DNA of 53,354 nucleotides, taken from the NCBI GenBank assembly GCA_017540825.1, contig JAFYAH010000007.1, positions 1 through 53,354 of the forward strand, read 5' to 3'. Positions within the stretch are counted from its first letter, which is position 1. Each line of letters opens with the position of its first letter. Below are positions 25,879 to 34,280 of this stretch, piece after piece. Origin of the DNA: Candidatus Methanomethylophilaceae archaeon. GTDB taxonomy: Archaea; Thermoplasmatota; Thermoplasmata; Methanomassiliicoccales; Methanomethylophilaceae. A program made the position numbers and the translations under genes. The notes under the pieces are model-generated. The model saw nothing but the letters and a program-made list of their open reading frames with translations. It was not told the DNA's origin and made no database searches.

Positions 25879-27543
25879 TCAGCGTCCGAAGTTGAAGAAG
25901 ACGCCGTCGTCGCCGTAGCCGTCCCCTCCGAAGAGGAACACGACCTGGCATTCGTCCTTAATGCTGGCGTACACGGACTCCTCGATCCCGTCGGCGGGAA
26001 TGGCTTCCACGTCCTCCTCGACCGGATCGTCGTCGATCAGATCGGGGATGGTGAGGCGCATGACGCCCTCGACCTCGTCAACTATCTGGATCGGCTCCAG
26101 GACGAACCTGCGGACCCTGGGGACCACCTTCGCGGAGGACTTGACCGAGTTGGCCATGATGCTGTTGAGGGAGGGCCCGGCCTCCTTCTTGCCTTCCTCC
26201 GCTTCCTTGGTCACCGTGTAGCCGGGAACGTCCCTCTTCTTCTGGAGGGGCTTCCTCTTCGGGGCCGGCTCGACGGGAACGCTCACGAGGTTTCCGCCGG
26301 TGAACCTGAGAGGCCTGCTGACGGTCGGATTGCTTATGCTCGAATAGCTGTCGTCCAGCAGGACGGGCTTCCTCTTGGATTCGGAGGTAGGCAAGCCCTT
26401 GGGCATGGAGACCGTGGCGGTCATGTCCCCGGTCACGGTCTTCGACCCGGCGGCCCCCATCATGCCGATACCGGGCGGAACGGCGCCGCCCACGGCTGGG
26501 ACGTCTTCGTCGGCGGGCAGGGCGTCGAGAGCCCCTTCCGGAATGTCGACGGCCGACGGCTTGGTCAGCGATTCTACGACGGCCGCGTTGTCTATCCTGG
26601 CAGTGACTATGGGCTCTGGCTTCGCGACGGCGACGTCGTCCGCCATGGCCTGCTGGGGAGCCGCATCCGCGTCCCTCGCGATGTCCGCGATGGCTCTGGA
26701 GATCACGACGTCCTTGCCGTTCGTCAGCTCCATGACGATTCCGCGCTCAGGGACGTCGTACAGCTCGGCATGCACGGCCTCCGGGACGACGACGATCGCA
26801 CGTTCCATCGGAATGACCTGTTCCAGCTCATCGTCCGAGGGCTCGTCCGGTACGATCGCTTTCGGCAGCTTCTTGACGACGGTCTCGTCCCAGTTAGGAA
26901 CGCCCGGCTCGGACGCACCTATGCCTTTTATGGACTGGCCGGCTGTCGGGCGAGCGGTCCGGCCTGCTGTCAGGGCCTCGCCCGCATAGATTGCGGAGAC
27001 GCCCGTCTTCCGAGAAGGCGAAGAGGCCTTCGTCACGGTGACAGGAGCTTTCTTCACTTCGACAGGCTCTGAATCCTTGACCTCTGTCGTTCCCATGCCG
27101 AAACAGTCGAAGCCGGTGTCTATCATGACGTCGTCGACGTCGATGCCGTCTGCGGCGACCTCTTCCAGATTCGTCTGGGCCCCGGTGCCGCTAAAGCCAC
27201 CGGCGGTGCCGTAGCCTTCCCCGAGGTCCTTCAGCGGCCCGGAATGCTCCGAGCTGGACGGCTCCTCGGCCGGATCGTAGTCCTCGCCCGCGACAGGAAC
27301 GGGAACAAATTTGTTGCCGTTGTTGTCGACGGACGTCTCGCTTTTTGTCACGTTGGGAATCTGAGGCTCGTACTTTGTATTGCAGCAGTACGCCTCGTCT
27401 ATGCCCGGAGCCACGAAAATCTTGACGCCGCCGGACTCGATGACCTCGTAGTCCTCCTCGTTACCGAGATCGCGACCGCTAGGGCTTCCCGACGAGATAC
27501 GAATACGCTTTATGCTGTCCACTACAGAGCTAATGCCCCGCAT
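25879..27543 (-). CDS. Large acidic, probably disordered protein of unknown function
   Basis: The 554-residue frame is rich in Asp, Glu, Val, Pro and Ser, with no membrane helix, signal peptide or enzyme motif I can name. The central 300 residues look disordered. Short hydrophobic strands of the type RFVLEPIQIV occur near the C-terminus, which ends GDGYGDDGVFFNFGR. The two adjacent Cys near residue 54 stand out. Codon use resembles the core genes. It stands alone between the antiporter and the nickel-type regulator. I infer a lineage-specific protein. Confidence 0.7.
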   Translation of the reverse strand: MRGISSVVDSIKRIRISSGSPSGRDLGNEEDYEVIESGGVKIFVAPGIDEAYCCNTKYEPQIPNVTKSETSVDNNGNKFVPVPVAGEDYDPAEEPSSSEHSGPLKDLGEGYGTAGGFSGTGAQTNLEEVAADGIDVDDVMIDTGFDCFGMGTTEVKDSEPVEVKKAPVTVTKASSPSRKTGVSAIYAGEALTAGRTARPTAGQSIKGIGASEPGVPNWDETVVKKLPKAIVPDEPSDDELEQVIPMERAIVVVPEAVHAELYDVPERGIVMELTNGKDVVISRAIADIARDADAAPQQAMADDVAVAKPEPIVTARIDNAAVVESLTKPSAVDIPEGALDALPADEDVPAVGGAVPPGIGMMGAAGSKTVTGDMTATVSMPKGLPTSESKRKPVLLDDSYSSISNPTVSRPLRFTGGNLVSVPVEPAPKRKPLQKKRDVPGYTVTKEAEEGKKEAGPSLNSIMANSVKSSAKVVPRVRRFVLEPIQIVDEVEGVMRLTIPDLIDDDPVEEDVEAIPADGIEESVYASIKDECQVVFLFGGDGYGDDGVFFNFGR

Positions 27544-27659
27544 CAGACGGCTGTCTGCATCCCCCTTCTGTTTCGTGATATCCCTTCCCGGCTAGCCTAT
27601 CGTCCTTATTATTATTAAAATGTCCGACTGCTTTCCTGAGGTCTCCTGATGCGACAAGG

Positions 27660-28043
27660 TCAGCCGCGCACGAATCTCATGTAGTCGGCCTTGCCCTCGG
27701 CTCTGACGTCGTTCAGCATCTCGCGCAGCTCCGGCGCCTCGCAGGAGACGATCATCACCTCGAGGCACTTGTGGTTCCTGAGATGCGTGTGCATCTGGGT
27801 CTTGATGGAAGTCTCGTGCTTGGCCTGCAGGCGTATCATCCACGGATCGTCGTGGTTGCCGCGGACTATTATGAGCACCCCCTCGACCAGGCCTTCGAAC
27901 GACTCCTCCTCCTTGATGTCCGACATGGCGGCGTTCAGCGATGCGCGGATCGCCTCCGACCTTCCGCTGAGCCCGTATGTCTTCTGTATCTTTGCCAAAG
28001 CCTGCATGTTGTCGTCGTTCAACGACACGCTCACTATCCCCAT
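27660..28043 (-). CDS. NikR-like metal-responsive ribbon-helix-helix regulator
   Basis: The 127-residue protein joins an N-terminal ribbon-helix-helix (SVSLNDDN...GLSGRSEAIRASL) to an ACT-like metal domain. The NikR nickel ligands can be placed: H of AKHETS, the two H of MHTH, and C of NHKC. It therefore very likely senses Ni or a similar divalent metal. It faces a ZIP transporter gene across a 93-base spacer holding repeated sites, so control of that transporter is the obvious inference. Confidence 0.86.
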   Translation of the reverse strand: MGIVSVSLNDDNMQALAKIQKTYGLSGRSEAIRASLNAAMSDIKEEESFEGLVEGVLIIVRGNHDDPWMIRLQAKHETSIKTQMHTHLRNHKCLEVMIVSCEAPELREMLNDVRAEGKADYMRFVRG

Positions 28044-28136
28044 GGTCGCACCTTATTAACATTCGCGCCTGAATCCGTCATTATTTATTAACCATTCTGC
28101 AATATTTTAATAATAAAACCGCTAAACCAGTGAATC
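28044..28136. promoter_or_regulatory. Divergent nikR-like/ZIP promoter with direct repeats
   Basis: TTATTAACATTC (28053-28064) and TTATTAACCATTC (28085-28097) are near-identical sites 32 bases apart, one close to each gene. AATATTTTAATAATAAAA at 28101-28118 is the TATA region for the ZIP gene, about 25 bases before its ATG. The repeats are candidate operators for the regulator; the classic NikR GTATGA palindrome is not seen. Confidence 0.5.
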
Positions 28137-28895
28137 ATGGACTCAACAGTAATATTCTTGGCTTATGCGGTCATCCTGCTCTCATGTTCTATGGCAGGGG
28201 CGCTCCTGCCGAGAGTAGGACATCTCGGCGAAAGGCATGCGCATCTGCTGGTGGCGCTCAGCTCGGGGATATTCCTGGGGCTTCTCTTCCTGATGCTGCT
28301 CCCGGAAGCCGTGGAAGAGACCGAGCATGGGGGCTTCGACACCCATTATGCGATGTACGCGCTCCTCGGAGGGTTCGTGCTGATCCTCTGCGTCGACTTC
28401 TTCGTCAAGGGCGACTGCGCCGAAGGGCATTCCCACGGCATAGCGTCGTTCTCGTCGCTGGCAGGACTTTCGGTGCACGCGGTCTGCGACGGCATGGCCC
28501 TGGCCGCGACGTTCCTGGCGGGCGAGGAGGTAGGGCTCATGGCGACAGCCGGGATGTGCATCCACAAGTTCGTCGTCCTGTTCTCCCTGTCCTCGAGCAT
28601 GCTCATGATCGAAGACAACAAATCCAGGATCCTCAAGAAGCTATTCGGCTTCTCTCTGATCACCCCCATAGCCGGCCTCGTGTTCATGCTGTTCCTGGAC
28701 GGCATCGACATAGACCAGTATTCGGGGCTGCCCCTCTCGTTCGCCGCCGGAACCTTCATGTACGTGGCCATAGCGCACATGCTGCCTGACGCCCTCCACG
28801 AGGGAAGGGACGCGAAGACCATAGCCGCGATAATCGCCGGGATCCTCCTGATGCTGGCGATCTCGCTCGTGTTCCCGCACGAGCACCTGGCCTGA
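28137..28895 (+). CDS. ZIP-family divalent metal transporter
   Basis: The 252-residue protein has about eight transmembrane segments with the ZIP metal-site helices: SVHAVCDGMALAA (HxxxDG in place of the usual HNxxDG) and CIHKFVVLFSL (HK in place of HE). A His/Asp-bearing loop (GDCAEGHSHG) lies before helix IV. It moves Zn, Fe, Ni or similar ions into the cytoplasm. The substituted metal-site residues may shift metal choice. The divergent NikR-like gene suggests nickel. Confidence 0.9.
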   Translation: MDSTVIFLAYAVILLSCSMAGALLPRVGHLGERHAHLLVALSSGIFLGLLFLMLLPEAVEETEHGGFDTHYAMYALLGGFVLILCVDFFVKGDCAEGHSHGIASFSSLAGLSVHAVCDGMALAATFLAGEEVGLMATAGMCIHKFVVLFSLSSSMLMIEDNKSRILKKLFGFSLITPIAGLVFMLFLDGIDIDQYSGLPLSFAAGTFMYVAIAHMLPDALHEGRDAKTIAAIIAGILLMLAISLVFPHEHLA

Positions 28896-28989
28896 CGCCA
28901 GGGGACCGGACGGCGCTGCCAGAGTCGGCTATCGACCGAAAGCGACGGCGCCAGTCACGGATAAATACCGGCCATACACATGACGCGGC

Positions 28990-29970
28990 ATGGACCTTCT
29001 CCGGGACGAGATAGAGTCTCTCCGCAGGAAATGCATCGGCTGCGGAAAATGCTCCAAGGTGTGCCCTTCGCTCAAGCATGGGGGATGCGACCCGATGGAG
29101 ATAATGGTGGGCAACGACGAGGGCGTAGTGCACTGCATAGGCTGCGGGAACTGCTCCAGGGTGTGCCGCAGGAGCGACCCTTTCACCGTCATGAGGGACC
29201 TGCAGTGCCTGGTCAGAGGAGTCCACGTCTCCGACGCCTTCAGGAAGACCGGGTACGCCATGCTGCCGCCGGATCCCCCGTCTTGCGACGACCTCGTCCC
29301 GGAATGGACGGGGGACGGAGCCCTCGTCATGCCGGGCTGCATAGTCAAGTGCAAGGCGCCGTACGTCGAATACGCCACCGCGGCGGCCATGAAGGCCATG
29401 GGGATGGGATGCTCGGAGCTGCCCGGGAACACGTGCTGCATGCACCCCGTCCAGTTCCGCGAGATGACCGAGCTGGACCGCCGCGAGTACAAGCTCTCCA
29501 TGGGAAGCGCGGCCGAGGGCAGGGACCTGGTGACCCTGTGCGCGGGATGCAGCGAGGAGCTCCAGTCTTCGGGAGTGGACGCGACCCACATCATCCCGTT
29601 CCTCCATCGCCACAAAGGCTCCCTTCCGAAGCTCGACAGGCCCCTGAAGGTCGCGCTGGAGCCGGGCTGCTCCGCCGCAGTCTTCGCCAAGGAGATGAGG
29701 GAGGTGGCGGAAGCGCTCGGATGCGAGGTGGTCAACCGCAAGCACGGATGCTGCGGGAAGTACTCGGACGTCTCGGACAGCCTGATGGAAGAGCGGGAGT
29801 CGGAATGCAAGGGCGCGGACGTCATCGTTGTGGGATGCCCTATGTGCCTGGTGAGGTACGACGACCGCCCCGGAGGGCTGCCCACGATCCACGTGTCGGA
29901 GCTGGTGGCCTTGGCCTCGGGGGACACCTCCACGCTGGAGCGCCACAAAATCGTTCTCAAGACGCAGTGA
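28990..29970 (+). CDS. Ferredoxin/CCG-domain redox protein (HdrD/GlpC-like)
   Basis: The 326-residue protein starts with two [4Fe-4S] motifs (CIGCGKCSKVCP and CIGCGNCSRVC), followed by two cysteine-rich CCG domains with MPGCIVK...GNTCCMHP and LEPGCSA...KHGCCGKYSD, ending with a GCPMC. This is the architecture of the HdrD/HdrB and GlpC families, which bind noncubane 4Fe-4S clusters. It lacks a membrane subunit or Hdr partner next to it, so the electron donor and substrate are unknown. TATA GATAAATAC lies about 25 bases upstream. Confidence 0.85.
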   Translation: MDLLRDEIESLRRKCIGCGKCSKVCPSLKHGGCDPMEIMVGNDEGVVHCIGCGNCSRVCRRSDPFTVMRDLQCLVRGVHVSDAFRKTGYAMLPPDPPSCDDLVPEWTGDGALVMPGCIVKCKAPYVEYATAAAMKAMGMGCSELPGNTCCMHPVQFREMTELDRREYKLSMGSAAEGRDLVTLCAGCSEELQSSGVDATHIIPFLHRHKGSLPKLDRPLKVALEPGCSAAVFAKEMREVAEALGCEVVNRKHGCCGKYSDVSDSLMEERESECKGADVIVVGCPMCLVRYDDRPGGLPTIHVSELVALASGDTSTLERHKIVLKTQ

Positions 29971-30035
29971 GACGCGGGCCTTCGTTCCGGATGAATGGAA
30001 ATCATTAAATATTAAAACTCAATCTCACGTTTGTT

Positions 30036-30108
30036 GCTCATGTGGTGTAGCGGCCAATCATGAAGCCCTCTCGAGGCTTCAACACGGGTTCGAATCCCGT
30101 CGTGAGCA
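30036..30108 (+). tRNA. tRNA-Glu (CTC)
   Basis: The acceptor GCTCATG pairs with CGTGAGC, the D arm is TGTAGCGGCCAATCA, the anticodon stem AAGCC/GGCTT encloses CTCTCGA, giving anticodon CTC, and the T arm is CGGGTTCGAATCCCG. CCA is encoded next (30109-30111). An AATATTAAAA promoter element is upstream near 30008. Confidence 0.93.
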
Positions 30109-30210
30109 CCATTCTTCCTTTATTTTGATTCGTGTTATTCTGTCATGACAGCCAATGCTCTCTGGCGTGGCATACGACATATGATATCCCCGCATGCAAT
30201 CCGCTGCGGC

Positions 30211-30465
30211 ATGAAGATCGTGCTGTACATGAAGGACCTCGAGTGCCAGGAATGCGCCGACAAGATCGAGGCCCACATCCAGAGGTTCCCGGGGGTCAAC
30301 GGGGCCTGCCTCATGATGGTGACCAAGAGGTTCATCATAGACTGCGAGGACGACAGGGTGGACGAGGTGGTCGCCGAGGTCGAGAGGAGCGCCGCCAAGG
30401 CCCAAGGGAACGTGACCGTCAAGAGGATCCAGCGAGGTTCACACCCCTTCAAATCCGCCGACTGA
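30211..30465 (+). CDS. HMA-like metal-binding protein
   Basis: The 84-residue protein has the ferredoxin-like heavy-metal-associated fold with the metal loop DLECQECADKIE (CxxC) near residue 12 and ends with a basic tail. It likely carries a soft metal such as Cu or a similar ion. ATG 30211 is the start at the first strand; a longer in-frame start overlaps the promoter (CATATGATAT near 30177). Confidence 0.75.
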   Translation: MKIVLYMKDLECQECADKIEAHIQRFPGVNGACLMMVTKRFIIDCEDDRVDEVVAEVERSAAKAQGNVTVKRIQRGSHPFKSAD

Positions 30466-30511
30466 GCGATGCATTTATATCGTCAGGCCCGAGGATGGCC
30501 CCTGCGATAAC

Positions 30512-30886
30512 ATGAAGATAGCTGTGGCTTACGACAACGGAGAGGTCTTCCAGCACTTCGGGAGGACGGAGAGCTTCAAGATATACGACGTCGAGGACGG
30601 CAAGGTCGTCTCCTCGAAAGTGGTCGGGAACGGGGGGCAGTCCCACGGCGGACTCGTCCAGGTGCTCCTGGAGAACAAGGTGGACACCTTCATCTGCGGG
30701 GGGATCGGAGGAGGCGCCAGGCAGATGATCGAAAGCTACGGGATAAGGCTGCTCCCCGGCGCCAACGGAAGCGCGGACGCATGCGTGGACGCCCTCCTGA
30801 ACGGCAGCCTGGACTACGACCCCGAAACGGAATGCCACCATCACGAGGGCGGAAGCCACTCCTGCAGCTGCGGCCGCCACGACTGA
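30512..30886 (+). CDS. NifX/NifB-type cluster-binding protein with His/Cys tail
   Basis: The 124-residue protein is a second member of the dinitrogenase cofactor domain family (MKIAVAYDNG, QHFGRTESFKIY, DTFICGGIGGGA). Its tail CHHHEGGSHSCSCGRHD is a probable metal-binding extension, missing from the member at 13158. TATA GCATTTATATC at about 30470-30480. The HMA-like protein upstream suggests a metal-handling pair. Confidence 0.88.
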   Translation: MKIAVAYDNGEVFQHFGRTESFKIYDVEDGKVVSSKVVGNGGQSHGGLVQVLLENKVDTFICGGIGGGARQMIESYGIRLLPGANGSADACVDALLNGSLDYDPETECHHHEGGSHSCSCGRHD

Positions 30887-30887
30887 G

Positions 30888-31673
30888 TCAGAACTCGTCT
30901 GGGCGAACCGGCTGGAGCCTCTTGTGCTCCATCGACTCGACCTGCGCGCGGATTCCTGCGACGACGTCCTTCGGGATCCCCGTGTCCGCCTCTATCTGCG
31001 CGTCGGTCCTGTCCTGCTCCATCGAATACAGTATCCTATCCAGGTCTGCGTATTTTATCCCCATGTCAGACTCGTCCGTCTGGCCCTCCCAGAGCCCTGC
31101 GGACGGGGGCTTGGCGATTATGGCCTCCGGGATCCCTATCATGGCGGCGATCTGGCGGACCTCCGTCTTGTACATGTTGGCCAAGGGGGTCACGTCGCAG
31201 GCCCCGTCGCCGAATTTAGTGAAGTACCCCATCATTATCTCGCTCTGGTTGGACGTCCCCATCACGATGCTGTTCCTCTTCTTGGCGAGGTTGTAGAGGA
31301 CGATCATCCTGCACCTGGCAGAGACGTTGCCTCTCTCGAGAGGGGTCTCCTTCCCGCTCAGGAGGACCGCCATGAGGGCGTCCACGGCCGGCTGGATGTC
31401 AATGACCTTGTACTCCGTCCCGAAGGCGCTGCAGAGCTCCGCTGTGGTCTTGTAGTCCTCGGCAGGCGTCACGCGGGAGGGCATGAACACGTTCAAGACC
31501 TTCCCCGGGCCGATGGCGTCGACGCAGAGCTTGGTCACCACGGCGGAGTCGATACCCCCGCTTATGCCTATGACGACCCCGTCGCAGCCGATCCTCTTCA
31601 CGGTCTCCCTGATGAAATCCAGTATCCCTTGGACGTCCTCCGCGGTTATGTTTGGTATGCTGACTCCTGCCAT
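30888..31673 (-). CDS. nadE: NH3-dependent NAD+ synthetase
   Basis: The 261-residue enzyme makes NAD from deamido-NAD, ATP and ammonia. The PP-loop GISGGIDSAVVTKL, the MGTSNQSE block and the C-terminal KPPSAGLWEGQTDE motif are all present. No glutaminase domain is fused; a nitrilase-superfamily gene diverges from it just upstream but is not of the NadE glutaminase class. A TATA CTTATATGA on the minus strand at about 31696-31705 suggests a leaderless transcript. Confidence 0.95.
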   Translation of the reverse strand: MAGVSIPNITAEDVQGILDFIRETVKRIGCDGVVIGISGGIDSAVVTKLCVDAIGPGKVLNVFMPSRVTPAEDYKTTAELCSAFGTEYKVIDIQPAVDALMAVLLSGKETPLERGNVSARCRMIVLYNLAKKRNSIVMGTSNQSEIMMGYFTKFGDGACDVTPLANMYKTEVRQIAAMIGIPEAIIAKPPSAGLWEGQTDESDMGIKYADLDRILYSMEQDRTDAQIEADTGIPKDVVAGIRAQVESMEHKRLQPVRPDEF

Positions 31674-31748
31674 CGCACCGTTATCGGAACACGGTCATAT
31701 AAGATGTCCGCAGGAGCGGGATTTATACCGCCCGGACGATTCCCGGCC

Positions 31749-32615
31749 ATGATTATGAGACTTGGCGTCTGCCAGCTGGCGCCGGCCGCGGGAGACCCCT
31801 CCAGGAACGCTGAGACCGTCTGCCGGCTGCTGGACGAGTGCGATGCCGAGGTCCTGGTGTTCCCCGAATCCTTCATGACCGGGTACGGGGCGGACCTCGC
31901 CGGGATCAGGGAGGAGACGGAGAACGCAATCTCGATGGTCTCCGACAAGTGCCGCGAGACCGGGAAGGCCGTGTCGGTGGGGTCCCCACGCTGGTCCGGC
32001 GATTCCGTCCGCAACAGCATGTTGTTCCTCTCTCCGGACGGGGACTCGTTCTACGACAAGTCCCATCTGGCCAGGTTCGGGGTGTATTCGGAGGACGGCT
32101 TCGAGGAGGGTCAGGGCCCGGGCATGGGCACGTACCGCGGGATCCTGTTCGGCATGTGCGTCTGCTACGACGTGTTCTTCCCCGAGATCCTGCACGGATG
32201 CTCCCTGAGGGGGGCGTCGGTGAACATATGCTGCGCCGCGTCGGCAGTGCAGTCCAAGCCTTTCTTGGACGCCGTGCTTCCCGCCAGGGCGCTGGAGAAC
32301 GTCTCGTACCTGGTGTATTCGAACAACGTGGGCCGCATGAACGGGCTGGAGATGCACGGATGCTCGAGGATCCTGGACCCGTTCGGGAGGACCGTCGCCG
32401 AGTGCGGGACCGGGGAAACGGTGGCGACAGCCGAGATCGACACGGACTTCCTGGCCGAATGCCGCAGGACCCGCCGCCATCTGGAGGACTACCGCTCCGA
32501 CGTGGAGTGGCTCGGAAGACGACGCGGGAGAACCGGATTGCTGGGCGATCGACAAAAAAGTATTAATGCGATGACCAAATCCCCCATTCGAAGCCGAGGT
32601 GGTCCAGCCCGGTAA
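31749..32615 (+). CDS. Carbon-nitrogen hydrolase (nitrilase superfamily)
   Basis: The catalytic Glu is in VLVFPESFMTGYG, Lys in YDKSHLARFG, and Cys in FGMCVCYDVFFPE. The family is cytoplasmic and hydrolyses an amide or nitrile; the substrate is unknown. TATA ATTTATAC at 31721-31728 gives a leaderless ATG at 31749. The last 20 codons run over the promoter and first 23 bases of tRNA-Ser, ending at TAA 32613-32615 inside the D arm, so the native end may lie earlier or the genes truly overlap. Confidence 0.9.
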   Translation: MIMRLGVCQLAPAAGDPSRNAETVCRLLDECDAEVLVFPESFMTGYGADLAGIREETENAISMVSDKCRETGKAVSVGSPRWSGDSVRNSMLFLSPDGDSFYDKSHLARFGVYSEDGFEEGQGPGMGTYRGILFGMCVCYDVFFPEILHGCSLRGASVNICCAASAVQSKPFLDAVLPARALENVSYLVYSNNVGRMNGLEMHGCSRILDPFGRTVAECGTGETVATAEIDTDFLAECRRTRRHLEDYRSDVEWLGRRRGRTGLLGDRQKSINAMTKSPIRSRGGPAR

Positions 32616-32677
32616 GGCGCGAGCCTGGAAAGCTCGTGGGAAATTTTCCCTCGGGAGTTCAAATCTCCCCCTCGGCG
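32593..32677 (+). tRNA. tRNA-Ser (GGA)
   Basis: Acceptor GCCGAGG pairs with CCTCGGC. The anticodon stem CGAGC/GCTCG encloses CTGGAAA with anticodon GGA, a long variable arm (TGGGAAATTTTCCCTC) marks a serine tRNA, and the T arm GGGAGTTCAAATCTCCC is intact. CCA is not encoded. It overlaps the 3' end of the nitrilase-family reading frame. Confidence 0.93.
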
Positions 32678-32749
32678 CTTCTTTATCCAACTGTCGATGG
32701 CACAGATTATTAACATAATAGCCAATCGGGTGCCATATCGGTGCTAAGC

Positions 32750-33244
32750 ATGATCGTCAACGCTGAACTGTTCGTCAAAGACCTGCCTGGCCAGCTGGTC
32801 GGGTCCCTCGAGCCGATCTCCCTGCTGGACGGGAACATAGTCGAGGTAGTCCACAATCGCGAGAGGATCATCAACCACAGGATATGCATCAACGTCACGT
32901 TCGAGATGGAGGACAAGGAGCAGCTATGCCGGCTGAAGGACGTGTGGAAGTCCAAGGACATCATAATCTCGCAGCTCGGCTCAGTCTATCAGACCTACTC
33001 CATGGAGTACATGCTCATCGGAAGCTTCGACGGCGGCATGATAGAGGACATGATGAAGGAGGCGGGGCGGACGATCAGCCTGGACGCCACGGACATAAGG
33101 TACTCCTCCAAGGCCGGGGCTTCGGTCAACCGCACGGCGATGATAGCCGTCAAGACCCGCAGCGAGGAGGACCTCGACATGCTGGACAGGTTCCTCGACC
33201 AGAAATGCAGGACGTCCGGCATAACCTACGTCAGGGGGGTCTGA
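32750..33244 (+). CDS. ACT-domain protein upstream of homoserine dehydrogenase
   Basis: The 164-residue protein begins with an ACT-like segment (AELFVKDLPGQLVGSLEPIS) and a second alpha/beta half with DGGMIEDMMKEAG. It directly precedes hom (the stop is one base before the TTG start), a conserved arrangement in archaea, so it likely senses an amino acid for the threonine/methionine branch. ATG 32750 is preferred to GTG 32741. Confidence 0.82.
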   Translation: MIVNAELFVKDLPGQLVGSLEPISLLDGNIVEVVHNRERIINHRICINVTFEMEDKEQLCRLKDVWKSKDIIISQLGSVYQTYSMEYMLIGSFDGGMIEDMMKEAGRTISLDATDIRYSSKAGASVNRTAMIAVKTRSEEDLDMLDRFLDQKCRTSGITYVRGV

Positions 33245-33245
33245 A

Positions 33246-34280
33246 TTGAAGATATTCGTCTGCGGCTTCGGGACCGTAGGGCAAGGGTTCGCGGAGGTCC
33301 TCCACGACAGGGGCGCGATGCTCCGCGACATGTTCGAGGAGGAGGCGGCCATAGTCGGAGCCATGGACTCCAGGAGCTACGCCTACGACCCGTCTGGCCT
33401 CGACCCCATGGCCCTCGTGTCCAGGAAGAAGGAGTCCGGAAAGGTAGGAGGCTCCGGATATTCGGATTCTGCCGAGGTGCTCTCGTCCTGCGACTACGAC
33501 GTGCTGGTGGAGGTCAGCCCCACCGACGTGAAGACGGGCGGCGTAGGGCTGAAGAACATCAGATGCGCCCTCGGCTACGGAAAGGACGTCATAACGGTGA
33601 ACAAAGGGCCCCTCGCCCTGAGGTACAGGGAGCTGGTGGACCTTGCGGACGAGAAGGGGTGCATCATGCGGTTCGAGGGCTCCGTGGGAGGGGCGATGCC
33701 GATCATAAACCTCTGCACCGAGGACCTCGTAGGAGAGAGGATAACGTCCATCCGCGGCATATTCAACGGGACCTGCAACTACATCCTCAGCAAGATGGAC
33801 AAAGGGCAGCCGTTCGACCAGGCCCTCAAGGAGGCCCAGCAGCTCGGATACGCCGAGACCGACCCCACCAACGACATAGAGGGGTACGACAGCGCATGCA
33901 AGGTCGCCATACTGGCCAACGCCGTCTTCGGCAGGGACGTCACGTTCAACGACGTCAAGATCACCGGGATAACGTCGATCACCGACGAAGCCGTCGCGAT
34001 GGCGTCCTCCCGCAACATGGTCATCAGGCTCATAGGGGAGGTCACGGACACGAAGCTGGAGGTCGGCCCCAGGCTCATACCGAAGGGGCATCCCCTGAGC
34101 ATCTCCGGGACCCTCAACACGGCGCAGATCCTCACCGACCTTGCCGGGCCGGTGACGGTGTCAGGGCGCGGAGCCGGCCGCACGGAGACCGCCTCGGCCA
34201 TACTGAGCGACCTCATGGCCATAATGGACAAGAGGTGCCGGAGCCGATGGGCAGGGTCTTCCTCTACGATACCACGCTGA
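33246..34280 (+). CDS. hom: Homoserine dehydrogenase
   Basis: The 344-residue enzyme reduces aspartate semialdehyde to homoserine. NAD(P)-binding GFGTVGQGF is at residues 7-15; the catalytic region shows NKGPLA, GGAMPII and GTCNYILSKM, with the substrate-site KVAILANAVFG later. It starts with TTG, coupled to the preceding ACT gene, and its last 11 codons overlap the start of cimA. It has no C-terminal ACT domain, so the separate upstream ACT protein may replace it. Confidence 0.95.
   Translation: MKIFVCGFGTVGQGFAEVLHDRGAMLRDMFEEEAAIVGAMDSRSYAYDPSGLDPMALVSRKKESGKVGGSGYSDSAEVLSSCDYDVLVEVSPTDVKTGGVGLKNIRCALGYGKDVITVNKGPLALRYRELVDLADEKGCIMRFEGSVGGAMPIINLCTEDLVGERITSIRGIFNGTCNYILSKMDKGQPFDQALKEAQQLGYAETDPTNDIEGYDSACKVAILANAVFGRDVTFNDVKITGITSITDEAVAMASSRNMVIRLIGEVTDTKLEVGPRLIPKGHPLSISGTLNTAQILTDLAGPVTVSGRGAGRTETASAILSDLMAIMDKRCRSRWAGSSSTIPR

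Noticed and set aside
30145-30210. Longer N-terminus for the HMA-like protein
   Set aside because: The extra residues overlap the promoter element and are not part of the HMA fold.
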